A stretch of DNA of 64,000 bases, taken from positions 496,001 to 560,000 of the forward strand of contig NZ_JANUCA010000001.1 in assembly GCF_024807145.1 (NCBI RefSeq). Reading direction: 5' to 3'. This stretch comes from Microbacterium sp. AK031. GTDB taxonomy: Bacteria > Actinomycetota > Actinomycetes > Actinomycetales > Microbacteriaceae. Shown here piece after piece: positions 45,802 through 54,024 of this stretch; the stretch's first letter is position 1; each line of letters starts with the position of its first letter. Under the pieces are notes generated by a model. That model was not told the origin of the DNA, did no database searches, and saw only the letters and a list, made by a program, of their open reading frames with translations. The position numbers and the translations under genes are program-made.

Positions 45802-47418
45802 TCAGTCGGGGTACGGCACCGGCCAGTGCGGCTCGGGAACGGGCCATCCTGCATCACGCAGTGCCCGGCGGGCGAGTTCGCGTGCGGAGTACGGGGTGCG
45901 GACGCCGCGGATGTCCCGGTAGTCCTGATGGCCGGGACCTGCCCAGAGGATCGCGTCGCCGTCGCCGACGAGGTCCACCGCGGCGATGATCGCCTTCTCC
46001 GGCGGCGAGTACTCATGGATCTCGGCATCCGGTCGCGCCATTCGCGCGCCCTCGATGAGCATCGCCCTGATCGACTCCGGATCCTCGAATCGGGGGTGGT
46101 GGTCGGTGATGACGAGGACGTCGCTACCCAGCACGGCTGTGCGCCCCATGTCGTGCCGCTTGGTGGCGTCGCGGTCGCCGTCGGCGCCGAACAGCATCAG
46201 CGTGCGGCCAGGCGTCACACGGCGGATCGCCGCGAGGGTCTTCTCGAAGGCGTCTGGTGAGTGGCCGAAGTCGACGAATACTGCCGGGCCCCGTTCGCCG
46301 GAGACGAGTTCGGTACGCCCCGGCAAGTAGGCGTCGATGCGGCCGTCGCGCTCGAGGGCGGCGGCGATGCGCTCCCACTCGTATCCGCCCTCGAGCAGCA
46401 TGACGATCGCGAGGGCGGCGTTCGCTGCCATGTGCGGGCCGATCACCGGAACGACGGTGGTCAGAGTGCGACCCCCGGGACCGGCCATGGTGAAGCGGGT
46501 TCCGCGCTGACGCTCTTCATCGATCGTGACCACCCAGTCGGCGCCCGCAGCGACCGACGCATCCGTGGCGATCGCGGGTGTGCCGACGGTGACGACCGGG
46601 ATCTCAGCTGCGGCGACCACATCGACGCCGGAGGCGGAATCGAGGCATATCACCGCGCGTCGAGCGCGATCGGGCTTGAACAGGGGGAGCTTCGCGGCGA
46701 AGTACTCCTCCATGTCCGCGTAGTCGTCGAGGTGGTCGTGGCTGAGGTTCGTGAAGCCGGCGACGTCGAACACGAGTCCGTCGACGCGCTTGCGCGACAG
46801 GGCCTGTGCGCTGACTTCGACAGCGACCGCTTCGACTTCGCGCTCTCGCATGAGCGCGAGGAGTGCGTGCATCTCGGATGCTTCCGGCGTGGTCAGCCGC
46901 GAGACGATGACCTCGCCGGCGATATGCCGCTCGGCAGTGGACGACAGTCCGGTGACGACGCCGAGCTGATCGAGGATGCCCTCCAGCAGATGAGAGACGC
47001 TCGTCTTGCCGTTCGTGCCGGTGGTGGCGAAGAGCAGCGGCAGGTCGTCATCGGCGCCGGTGCCGTACACCCAGGCGCTGAGCGCGCCGAGCACCCCGCG
47101 AGGGTCCTCCACGATCACGATCGGCAGCCCGATGTTGCCTGCAATGTCGGCGCCTGCCTCATCGGTGATGACGGCGACGGCGCCCTTCTCTGCGGCAGCG
47201 GCGGCGAACACCGCTCCGTGCTGGTTGACCCCCTGGATGGCGACGAATGCCTCTCCGGCGCGGAGATCGGAGGTCGCGAGGGTGATGCCGGTCAGAGTGA
47301 CATTCGCGGTGTCTCCGCGGGTGTCGGTGGCGAAAAGGGCGGCGAGATCCGTCAGATTCCGCTGTGGCGGAGCATCCGGACGGAGCACGGGAGGAAGGCT
47401 GGGCTGTGTGGTCGACAT
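45802..47418 (-). CDS. MurE-like Mur ligase with altered substrate motif
   Basis: A 538-residue ATP-dependent amide ligase. The P-loop ATTGTNGKTS is at residues 131-140. FTNLSHDHLDDYADMEEYF, IDAYLPGRTELV and VDFGHSPDAFEKTL are MurE-type. The motif that recognises diaminopimelate (DNPR in DAP-adding enzymes) reads HHPR here (ITDHHPRFEDPES, about residue 440), and the usual AHTPD is GHSPD. It probably adds a third amino acid to the muropeptide or is a specialised paralogue. The gene is not in a division/cell-wall cluster, so the canonical murE may be elsewhere. Confidence 0.85.
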   Translation of the reverse strand: MSTTQPSLPPVLRPDAPPQRNLTDLAALFATDTRGDTANVTLTGITLATSDLRAGEAFVAIQGVNQHGAVFAAAAAEKGAVAVITDEAGADIAGNIGLPIVIVEDPRGVLGALSAWVYGTGADDDLPLLFATTGTNGKTSVSHLLEGILDQLGVVTGLSSTAERHIAGEVIVSRLTTPEASEMHALLALMREREVEAVAVEVSAQALSRKRVDGLVFDVAGFTNLSHDHLDDYADMEEYFAAKLPLFKPDRARRAVICLDSASGVDVVAAAEIPVVTVGTPAIATDASVAAGADWVVTIDEERQRGTRFTMAGPGGRTLTTVVPVIGPHMAANAALAIVMLLEGGYEWERIAAALERDGRIDAYLPGRTELVSGERGPAVFVDFGHSPDAFEKTLAAIRRVTPGRTLMLFGADGDRDATKRHDMGRTAVLGSDVLVITDHHPRFEDPESIRAMLIEGARMARPDAEIHEYSPPEKAIIAAVDLVGDGDAILWAGPGHQDYRDIRGVRTPYSARELARRALRDAGWPVPEPHWPVPYPD

Positions 47419-47440
47419 GGCATACCAATGATCTCATGAG

Positions 47441-47480
47441 CGGCTGCCAGGGACGCGCTCAGGCGCGCCCCTGGCAGCCG
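47441..47480 (-). terminator. Terminator after ycnI
   Basis: A 12-bp perfect stem CGGCTGCCAGGG (47441-47452) with CCCTGGCAGCCG (47469-47480) and inner GCGC pairing. It lies seven bases after the ycnI stop on the minus strand. Confidence 0.8.
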
Positions 47481-47487
47481 TGAGAAC

Positions 47488-48159
47488 CTACGCCGAGCGA
47501 CGGTAGGCGAGCACTGCGACCACGAGGGCTGCGATGCCGGTCAGCAGCCCGGCGCCACCGAGAACGGCGCCTGCGGGGAATGCCGCGGCCGTCGGCTCCT
47601 GCGTCTGCCCCTGGGCCTGTGAGTCCGAGTGCTCTGCATGCGCAGCATCCGTTGTGCCCTCACCGTCGGCGGTGATCGCCACGACCGGCGCCGGTGAGTC
47701 GAGGTCATGCGGGTCGGCGCCGTCCTCTGCGATCTCCACCCATTCATTGACGCCGCTCTCGCATGTCTGCTTCACGGGGAACGCCAGGGAATCCGGGGCA
47801 TCCTCGCCGAGTCGGACGGCCATACTCGCGGCTCCTCGCAAGTCCGAGGGGATCGGGGAGACGGCGGTGTAGGTGACTGCCGAGACGAGGCCGTTGTCCG
47901 CGCGCTCGACGGCGATGTCCCAGTTGCCGTCGACTGTCGGGGAGACGGATGTCAACCCTTCCGGCATCGTGACTCGCAGTGCTGTGGTCGGTGAGTCCTC
48001 GCAACCATGGGTGAACGAGAAGGTCAGCACGGCGGAGCCGCCGGGTTCGATGGCATCGGGGCTGACTCCGACGTGCGCCTGCGCTGCGGTAGGCGCGGCG
48101 AAGACGAGGCCTGCAGCGAGGGCGGCGATGAGTGCGCCGCGACGGGTGATTCGAGACAT
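47488..48159 (-). CDS. YcnI-like (DUF1775) exported copper-associated protein
   Basis: A 223-residue protein with an N-terminal signal (TRRGALIAALAAGLVFAAP, twin-Arg-like) cleaved before AHVGVSP. The mature N-terminal His followed by the DUF1775 beta-sandwich is the copper-binding arrangement of YcnI. A linker rich in His, Asp and Gln and a C-terminal membrane helix (GLLTGIAALVVAVLAY) anchor it outside. The start at 48159 has AGGAGA; an upstream ATG at 48258 is rejected. It follows a membrane-protein gene on the same strand. Confidence 0.87.
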   Translation of the reverse strand: MSRITRRGALIAALAAGLVFAAPTAAQAHVGVSPDAIEPGGSAVLTFSFTHGCEDSPTTALRVTMPEGLTSVSPTVDGNWDIAVERADNGLVSAVTYTAVSPIPSDLRGAASMAVRLGEDAPDSLAFPVKQTCESGVNEWVEIAEDGADPHDLDSPAPVVAITADGEGTTDAAHAEHSDSQAQGQTQEPTAAAFPAGAVLGGAGLLTGIAALVVAVLAYRRSA

Positions 48160-48282
48160 GAGTTCTCCTGTGTTCAGGTGCAGATCAGATTCTGCGTGCG
48201 GGCGCGCCGACGGCGCGCGGAACCGCGGGTGGTGAGCCGTGAGACGGTGTCGTTTCATACGGCAGTGAGCACGTGCGGCTTG

Positions 48283-48852
48283 TCAGCCGCAGGAGAGCGC
48301 GGGCGGTCCGCGGCGAGATATGTCGCCGGTATGGACGCGCGAGGTGAAGCAACGCGCCGTGATGGGCAAGGATGCCGGAACGAGCCAGCCTGCGTGCACT
48401 CGCGGCATGCGCGTGCGCAGTGCGGCGCGAACCCAACGTCGGATGACGCCCACAAGCTGTTCGCCGCGCCAGAGCACAGCGATAGTGAGGGCGGCGGCCA
48501 CGACGTGCGCACCGAGCATGCCGGCATCCGGCGTGACTGTCGACGACAGTGGCTCCAGAGTCATGACGTGATGGTGCCCTGTCACGACAGCGGACGACGC
48601 GGTGGCGCCGAGCGCCACGAACAGCACGTGGAAGACCGTCTGCGACACCAGGACCGTGGCGCTCAACCGACCGATGCGCTGCGTACGCCCGACCATCAGT
48701 GCTGCAAGCGGAGTGAGGAAGACGCTCAGGGCGATGATCAGCAGCGGGTGCGGGGGAGCGCCGCCGCCGATCGTGTGCGAGACAGCGGCGATGATCGTCG
48801 CGATCGACGATGCAGCGGCTCCACGAAGGAGTCGCAGCTGCCGAGAGGTCAC
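48283..48852 (-). CDS. Integral membrane protein upstream of ycnI
   Basis: A 189-residue protein with four or five hydrophobic helices and a His-rich loop (VVTGHHHVMTLEP) that could bind metal. I do not recognise the family with certainty. Proteins of this size often sit beside ycnI and copper genes, so a role in copper handling is plausible. The start is GTG at 48852, exactly six bases after TAGGCT (48864-48859, minus strand). It shares a short divergent promoter region with rseP. Confidence 0.75.
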   Translation of the reverse strand: MTSRQLRLLRGAAASSIATIIAAVSHTIGGGAPPHPLLIIALSVFLTPLAALMVGRTQRIGRLSATVLVSQTVFHVLFVALGATASSAVVTGHHHVMTLEPLSSTVTPDAGMLGAHVVAAALTIAVLWRGEQLVGVIRRWVRAALRTRMPRVHAGWLVPASLPITARCFTSRVHTGDISRRGPPALSCG

Positions 48853-48903
48853 GACTCCAGCCTATGCGGCGGATTCCTAGTTCGCGCGCAGTAGCGTTGG
48901 GAC

Positions 48904-50214
48904 GTGGAAATCCTGCTGTACGTCGCCGGCATCTTGTTCATGCTGGTCGGGCTCAGTCTGTCGATCGGTCTGCATGAAGTCGGCCATCTGGTGCCGGCCA
49001 AGCTGTTCGGCGTGCGCGTTGGTCAGTACATGATCGGTTTCGGGCCTCGGCTGTGGTCCAAGAAGATCGGCGAGACCGAGTATGGATTCAAGGTTCTGCC
49101 GCTCGGGGGATTCATCTCGATGTCCGGCATGTACCCGGCATCCGACGGCAAACCGGTGCGTGGACTGTTCCGCACCCTCGTGCAGGACGCGCGCTCCGCG
49201 AACGATGAGACGATCGCGGAAGGAGCGGAGGAGCGTGTCTTCTACAAGCTGCCGATGTGGAAACGGATCGTCGTGATGCTCGGTGGACCGGTGATGAATC
49301 TAATCCTCGCCGTCATCATCTTCACCGTGCTGGCATCGGGTATCGGCCTTCAGCAGGGCACGACGACGATCGCCGGTGTCAACGAGTGCGTGCTTCCGGC
49401 CGGCACGTCGCAGACCGAGTGCGAACCAGGCGATCCGGCGACTCCGGCTGCGGAGGCCGGCGTGATGCCGGGGGACGTACTGGTCTCGATCGCCGGAACA
49501 CCGGTGTCGACGTTCGCCGAGGCGACCGAGATCGTGCAGGCGGCTCCGGGGGACCGCTTGGACATGGTCGTCTCGCGTGACGGCGAGAACGTGGATCTGA
49601 CGATCACTCCCATCCCCGCGGAACGCGAACTCACGGATGCCTCAGGACAGCCGCTGCTCGACGAGGACGGCGAACAGATCGTCGCCGAAGTGGGTTACGT
49701 CGGAATGCTCTCCCAGATGGGCTACGTCCCGCAGCCGCTCGGGGTGGGGCCCGAGCTCGCGGGCGAGAACGTGAGCCGCGTTGTGGGTCTGATCGCAACG
49801 CTGCCGGTGAAGCTGTGGGATGTCGGGGTATCGCTGTTCACCGGCACGGATCGAGATCCGGACGGCCCGCTCAGCGTGGTGGGTGTCGGCCGGCTCGCCG
49901 GTGAGGTAGCCGCGACGGATGCGCCGGTACTGAACCGCTTCGTCGTTCTGCTGAACCTGCTCGGCTCGCTCAACATCGCCCTGTTCGTCTTCAACTTGAT
50001 TCCGCTGCTGCCGCTTGACGGCGGGCACGTCGTCGTCGCCCTGTGGGACGGGATCCGGCGCGCGTGGGCGAAGCTGTTCCGTCTTCCGCCGCCCGCTCCC
50101 GTGGATGCTACGCGTCTGGTGCCGCTGACTGTGATCGTGGCGGTTCTGTTGATCGGAATGGGCGCGTTGCTCATGATCGCGGATGTCGTGAATCCGATGG
50201 ATCTGCTGGGTTAG
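48904..50214 (+). CDS. rseP: Site-2 protease, M50 family (RseP/Rip1-like)
   Basis: A 436-residue intramembrane zinc metalloprotease that cleaves anti-sigma factors or similar clients. The zinc motif is GLHEVGHLVPAKLFGV, with HExxH near residues 24-28. One PDZ domain follows (GDVLVSIAGTPVSTFAEA), and the C-terminal helix has NLIPLLPLDGGHVV with the third zinc ligand Asp. The start is GTG, six bases after TAGCGT (48892-48897). It belongs to the usual dxr-rseP-ispG trio, split here by inserts. Confidence 0.95.
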   Translation: MEILLYVAGILFMLVGLSLSIGLHEVGHLVPAKLFGVRVGQYMIGFGPRLWSKKIGETEYGFKVLPLGGFISMSGMYPASDGKPVRGLFRTLVQDARSANDETIAEGAEERVFYKLPMWKRIVVMLGGPVMNLILAVIIFTVLASGIGLQQGTTTIAGVNECVLPAGTSQTECEPGDPATPAAEAGVMPGDVLVSIAGTPVSTFAEATEIVQAAPGDRLDMVVSRDGENVDLTITPIPAERELTDASGQPLLDEDGEQIVAEVGYVGMLSQMGYVPQPLGVGPELAGENVSRVVGLIATLPVKLWDVGVSLFTGTDRDPDGPLSVVGVGRLAGEVAATDAPVLNRFVVLLNLLGSLNIALFVFNLIPLLPLDGGHVVVALWDGIRRAWAKLFRLPPPAPVDATRLVPLTVIVAVLLIGMGALLMIADVVNPMDLLG

Positions 50215-50352
50215 CGACGCGTCCGCGCCTTCGGCTGGCGCGTCTGCTGCCTTATCGGATCACTGGTGGAGGAACGAGCTCACGAACCCGTGTGGAACGC
50301 CTGGTGATGGTCGGTTCGCCGATGTCCTCTGCTGATCAGGCGAATGCACCGA

Positions 50353-52263
50353 TCAGGCGAATGCGTTGCTGATCAGGCGCTCCAGCGTGCGGATGCCGTC
50401 GCGAGACAGGATGGATTCGAGGTGCCCCTGCACCGACGCGAACGACGATCCGCGTAAGGCGTAGACATCGCCGTTCGTCGGGTCGGCTGACACTTCGGCC
50501 TCACCCGCGGTGGTCGTTCCGGGAGAGACTCGAGCGGTGAACGTGTTGTAGAACCCGATCGAGGCATCCTCTCCGAACACCGGCACGACCTTCTGCAGTC
50601 CCTGGTGCGGTGCGGCGAGAGGGGCGAGATCGATTCCGAGCTGGTCCGCCAGAATCTGGTGGCTGAGGCATACGGCGAGAAGCGGCGCGTCGCTCGCGAG
50701 GCGACGGGCGACGATCTCACGCATGCGGGCGATGCGGCCGATCGTGGCATCACGAGGATCTCCGGGGCCCGGACCTGCGACGAGCAGTTCTGCGGCATCG
50801 ACATCTGCATCGGTGACGTCGTTCCACGGCATGATCCTCGCGTCGAGCCCGAGATGGCGCAACTGGTGAGCGAGCATCGTCGTGAAGCGGTCCTCGGCGT
50901 CGATGACGAGCGCGCTTCGCCCGGCGAAGGGCCCAGCGGTGCCGTCTTCCTGCGGATTCAGCCAGAACTCGGCGAGGCGGGAATTGCGTGAAGCGAGCAG
51001 TTCGGCGACCTCGGGGTCGTCTGCGAGAGAGGTCTCGACGGCCGGAGCGTCAGGGTCGAGTTTGATCTCCGCCGCTATATCCCGGGCGATCGCGCCGATG
51101 GCGCCGAGCACACCGGCGGCCTTGCCGTGGGTCTCGCTGACCTCGCCGTAGGGATCGGAATGCCGCACGAGCGTCGCGCCGACCGGTACACGGAGCTGCC
51201 CGCCCTCGAGATACACGGTGCGGATCAGAATGGGCGCGTCGACGTCGTGGCCGCCCTCGGCGTTCGGAGCGAAGAGTGCTGCGACTCCCGAGTAGTAGCC
51301 GCGCGGTTTGGTCTCGTGGCGACGGATGACCGCGCAGGCGTTCTGCATGGGGGAGCCTGTGACAGTCGGGGCGAACATGGTCTCGCGGAGGATGTCGCGC
51401 GGGTCGAGACGGCTGCGCCCGCGCAGCATGTACTCGGTGTGGGTGAGGCGCGACATCTGTTTGAGATGCGGTCCGGTGATCCGGCCACCGTCCGAGCAGA
51501 CGGCACTCATCATCTTCAGCTCTTCATCGACCACCATGAAGAGCTCCTCGGTCTCCTTGGTCGAGGAGAGGAACTCGACCAGAGTCTCCTTGGTCGCACC
51601 GCCTGCAGGGTGGCGGAACGTGCCGGAGATCGGATTCATGGTGACGATGCCGTCGCGCGCCACGACGTGCGCCTCAGGGCTGGCGCCGACAGCGATGTGC
51701 CCTGGCGTGATGACGGCGAACGTCCAGTAGGCGCCACGTTCATGGGTGAGCAGCGCGCGGAACCAGGTGAGTGCGGCGGTGCGCTCGTCGCGCACCGGGT
51801 CGTCGGATCCGAGGTCTATGGTCGCCGTGTAGTCACGGCGGATGACGAAGTTCGCCCCTTCGCCGCGTCCGATCTCGTCGGCGATCACCCGGGTGACCAC
51901 CTGCGCGTAGTCCTCATCGCTGATGTCGAAACCGGCGTCTTTCAGCGGCACGGCATCCTGAGGCAGTGCATCCAAGACCGCGCCGAGCGGAAGGTGCTCG
52001 TGCCGGTCCACGAGAAGACAGCGCAGTGGAGCAGCGTCATCCTGTGCCTCGAAGCCCCGCTCGCGCACCTGACGATAAGGCACCATCGCGAAGACCTCGC
52101 GAGCGGCGCCGTCGACCGTGAGCGGGATGTCAGCGAGCAGGTCGACATCTTCGACATCGCCGGTGAGCAGTTCGACACTCTGCGCTCCGTCGCGGGCGAT
52201 CAGCACGAAGGATGCGTCCGGATTCCACACGAGTGCGGCGAGCAGGGCTGCGGTATCGGTCAT
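50353..52263 (-). CDS. Fused anthranilate synthase, PhzE-type (TrpE-TrpG)
   Basis: A 636-residue bifunctional enzyme. Residues about 1-420 are a chorismate-binding domain (MNPISGTFRHPAGG, ELFMVVDEELKMMS, FAPTVTGSPMQNAC, VGATLVRHSDPYGEV). Residues about 440-636 are a class I glutamine amidotransferase with nucleophile Cys in LLAVCLSHQ and His-x-Glu in QGHLESILSRDG. The details are closer to PhzE/TrpEG fusions than to separate TrpE. The ribosome site is AGGAGA. A complete trp attenuator lies directly upstream, so tryptophan supply, not phenazine, is the likely role. Confidence 0.9.
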   Translation of the reverse strand: MTDTAALLAALVWNPDASFVLIARDGAQSVELLTGDVEDVDLLADIPLTVDGAAREVFAMVPYRQVRERGFEAQDDAAPLRCLLVDRHEHLPLGAVLDALPQDAVPLKDAGFDISDEDYAQVVTRVIADEIGRGEGANFVIRRDYTATIDLGSDDPVRDERTAALTWFRALLTHERGAYWTFAVITPGHIAVGASPEAHVVARDGIVTMNPISGTFRHPAGGATKETLVEFLSSTKETEELFMVVDEELKMMSAVCSDGGRITGPHLKQMSRLTHTEYMLRGRSRLDPRDILRETMFAPTVTGSPMQNACAVIRRHETKPRGYYSGVAALFAPNAEGGHDVDAPILIRTVYLEGGQLRVPVGATLVRHSDPYGEVSETHGKAAGVLGAIGAIARDIAAEIKLDPDAPAVETSLADDPEVAELLASRNSRLAEFWLNPQEDGTAGPFAGRSALVIDAEDRFTTMLAHQLRHLGLDARIMPWNDVTDADVDAAELLVAGPGPGDPRDATIGRIARMREIVARRLASDAPLLAVCLSHQILADQLGIDLAPLAAPHQGLQKVVPVFGEDASIGFYNTFTARVSPGTTTAGEAEVSADPTNGDVYALRGSSFASVQGHLESILSRDGIRTLERLISNAFA

Positions 52264-52300
52264 CGAGGTCTCCTGTGCAGGGCTCCGGCTCGGCTCAACG

Positions 52301-52324
52301 AAAAGACCGCCCCGGAGGCGGTCT
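52301..52324 (-). terminator. trp attenuator terminator (segments 3:4)
   Basis: On the minus strand AGACCGCC pairs with GGCGGTCT around a five-base loop and is followed by TTTT, an intrinsic terminator 38 bases before the anthranilate synthase ATG. Its 5' arm (CCGCCT) can instead pair with AGGCGG of the upstream hairpin, giving an antiterminator. Confidence 0.88.
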
Positions 52325-52347
52325 GGATTCGTGGGATCGCGAACACA

Positions 52348-52362
52348 CCGCCTAAGAGGCGG
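52348..52362 (-). promoter_or_regulatory. trp leader hairpin (segments 1:2)
   Basis: CCGCCT and AGGCGG (6 bp, three-base loop) overlap the last codons and stop of the leader peptide. A ribosome stalled at the two Trp codons would cover segment 1 and free segment 2 (AGGCGG) to pair with CCGCCT of the terminator, allowing read-through. Confidence 0.82.
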
Positions 52363-52387
52363 GCCACCAGGTGAAGTTCGCGAGCAT
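52352..52387 (-). CDS. trpL: trp leader peptide, MLANFTWWPAS
   Basis: An 11-codon open frame with tandem Trp codons (MLANFTWWPAS, stop TAG), too short for normal gene calling. It is immediately followed by mutually exclusive hairpins and an intrinsic terminator before the anthranilate synthase gene, the standard arrangement for transcription attenuation by charged tRNA-Trp. TAGTTT (52399-52394) is six bases before its ATG, so the leader itself is translated from the first base of the mRNA. Such leaders are known in Streptomyces and Corynebacterium trp genes. Confidence 0.9.
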   Translation of the reverse strand: MLANFTWWPAS

Positions 52388-52393
52388 GGGCCG

Positions 52394-52399
52394 AAACTA
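52394..52399 (-). promoter_or_regulatory. -10 box of the trp leader transcript
   Basis: TAGTTT on the minus strand ends six bases before the leader-peptide ATG at 52387. No clear -35 is seen. Confidence 0.6.
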
Positions 52400-52498
52400 T
52401 CACAATGCGACGGCCGGCTCCGACGCTGCGGCATCCGAAATCCGGCGCATGGAGCCGGGTTCCAGCCTCCGGCGACCAGGGCGGCGTAACCTTGAGAT

Positions 52499-53650
52499 GT
52501 GCCTGCAGTGAATCTTGGGATGCCGCGCGTCCCCGACGTCCTGAGTCCTCGACGCAAGTCCCGACAGATCAAGGTGGGGAAGGTGCTCGTCGGCGGTGAT
52601 GCCCCCGTCAGCGTCCAGTCGATGACGACGACGAAGACGACCGACATCAATGCCACGCTTCAGCAGATCGCAGAGCTCACGGCCTCCGGCTGCGAGATCG
52701 TGCGCGTCGCGGTGCCGCACCAAGATGACGCGGACGCGCTGAAGATCATCGCGATGAAGAGCCAGATCCCCGTCATCGCCGACATCCACTTCCAGCCGCG
52801 CTACATCTACACGGCGATCGATGCGGGCTGCGGTGCCGTGCGTGTGAACCCGGGCAATATCCGAGAGTTCGACGGCAACGTCGGCAAGATCGCTGAAGCG
52901 GCGAAAGCCGCAGACGTATCCCTCCGCATCGGCGTGAACGCAGGCTCGCTCGACAAGCGCATCCTGCAGAAGTACGGCAAGGCGACCGCTGAAGCACTGG
53001 TGGAGAGTGCCGTGTGGGAAGCCTCGCTGTTCGAGGAGCACGACTTCCACGACTTCAAGATCTCGGTGAAGCACAATGACCCGGTCGTCATGGTGAAGGC
53101 CTATCGTCTGCTCGCCGAGCGGGGCGATTGGCCGCTGCACCTCGGCGTCACCGAGGCCGGACCCGCGTTCCAGGGCACGATCAAATCGGCGACCGCGTTC
53201 GGCATCCTGCTGTCCGAAGGCATCGGCGACACCATTCGCGTCTCGCTGTCAGCCCCGCCGGCCGAAGAGGTCAAGGTCGGACACCAGATCCTGCAATCGC
53301 TGAATCTGCGCGAACGCAAGCTCGAGATCGTCTCGTGTCCGTCGTGCGGGCGGGCGCAGGTCGATGTGTACACGTTGGCCGACAACGTGACCGAAGGTCT
53401 CAAGGACATGACCGTTCCATTGCGGGTCGCCGTGATGGGCTGCGTCGTGAACGGACCGGGTGAGGCGCGCGAGGCGGACCTCGGCGTGGCATCCGGCAAC
53501 GGCAAGGGTCAGATCTTCGTCAAGGGCGAGGTCATCAAGACCGTCCCAGAGGCAGACATCGTCGCGACGTTGATCGAAGAGGCCAACCGCATCGCCGCCG
53601 AGATGGGACCGGACGCCAAGCCCGGCACCGCCCAGGTCGTCACGGTGTGA
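52499..53650 (+). CDS. ispG: 4-hydroxy-3-methylbut-2-enyl diphosphate synthase (flavodoxin/ferredoxin)
   Basis: A 383-residue [4Fe-4S] enzyme of the MEP pathway that converts MEcPP to HMBPP. The TIM-barrel part has [22 protein letters not shown] and RVNPGNI. The cluster ligands are Cys in SCPSCGR (about 279 and 282) and [14 protein letters not shown] (about 315) with the conserved Glu. The start is GTG, six bases after TAACCT (52487-52492), so it is leaderless. It is divergent from the trp leader. Confidence 0.97.
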   Translation: MPAVNLGMPRVPDVLSPRRKSRQIKVGKVLVGGDAPVSVQSMTTTKTTDINATLQQIAELTASGCEIVRVAVPHQDDADALKIIAMKSQIPVIADIHFQPRYIYTAIDAGCGAVRVNPGNIREFDGNVGKIAEAAKAADVSLRIGVNAGSLDKRILQKYGKATAEALVESAVWEASLFEEHDFHDFKISVKHNDPVVMVKAYRLLAERGDWPLHLGVTEAGPAFQGTIKSATAFGILLSEGIGDTIRVSLSAPPAEEVKVGHQILQSLNLRERKLEIVSCPSCGRAQVDVYTLADNVTEGLKDMTVPLRVAVMGCVVNGPGEAREADLGVASGNGKGQIFVKGEVIKTVPEADIVATLIEEANRIAAEMGPDAKPGTAQVVTV

Positions 53651-53691
53651 TCCGCGCAGGCGAACACGAACCCGACTGAGAAGAGGACCCC

Positions 53692-54024
53692 ATGGCTGAG
53701 ACCATCCTTCCCGCGCCCGCACAGGCGCTCGTGGACGCGATCAATTCCGCAGACACGGAGGCGTTCGTCGATGCGTTCACGCCCGAAGGCTTCGTGAGCG
53801 ACTGGGGGACGGTCAGATCCGGCCCCGACGGAGTCCGCGCCTGGGCCGGGTCCGATGCAATCGGAGCCGGTGCGAAGATGACGGTGCTGTCCGCTGAGAC
53901 GGAGGGCGATACGACGCGCATCCGGTTCGGGTGGTCCAGCAGCGTCTTCAACGGAGAGTCAGACGGAATCTTCGTCGTCGAGGGTGACAAGCTGGCGAGC
54001 TTCACGATCCCTCCGGCGCACTGA
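53692..54024 (+). CDS. NTF2/SnoaL-like protein
   Basis: A 110-residue single-domain protein with a SnoaL-like fold pattern: an N-terminal helix (QALVDAINSADTEAFVDAFTPEGFV), a strand-rich core, and a C-terminal VEGDKLASFTIPP. Such proteins bind small hydrophobic ligands or act as isomerases, and no catalytic residue can be named here. AAGAGGACCCC precedes the ATG. The stop overlaps the AlaX-like gene by one base, so they are co-translated. Confidence 0.78.
   Translation: MAETILPAPAQALVDAINSADTEAFVDAFTPEGFVSDWGTVRSGPDGVRAWAGSDAIGAGAKMTVLSAETEGDTTRIRFGWSSSVFNGESDGIFVVEGDKLASFTIPPAH

Noticed and set aside
50334-50364. Two copies of GATCAGGCGAATGC at 17-bp period around the end of the anthranilate synthase gene
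   Set aside because: A short local duplication spanning the stop codon. No sign of an attachment site or larger element.
50353-52263. A phenazine biosynthesis gene
   Set aside because: The protein is PhzE-like, but no other phz gene is nearby and the trp attenuator points to tryptophan synthesis.
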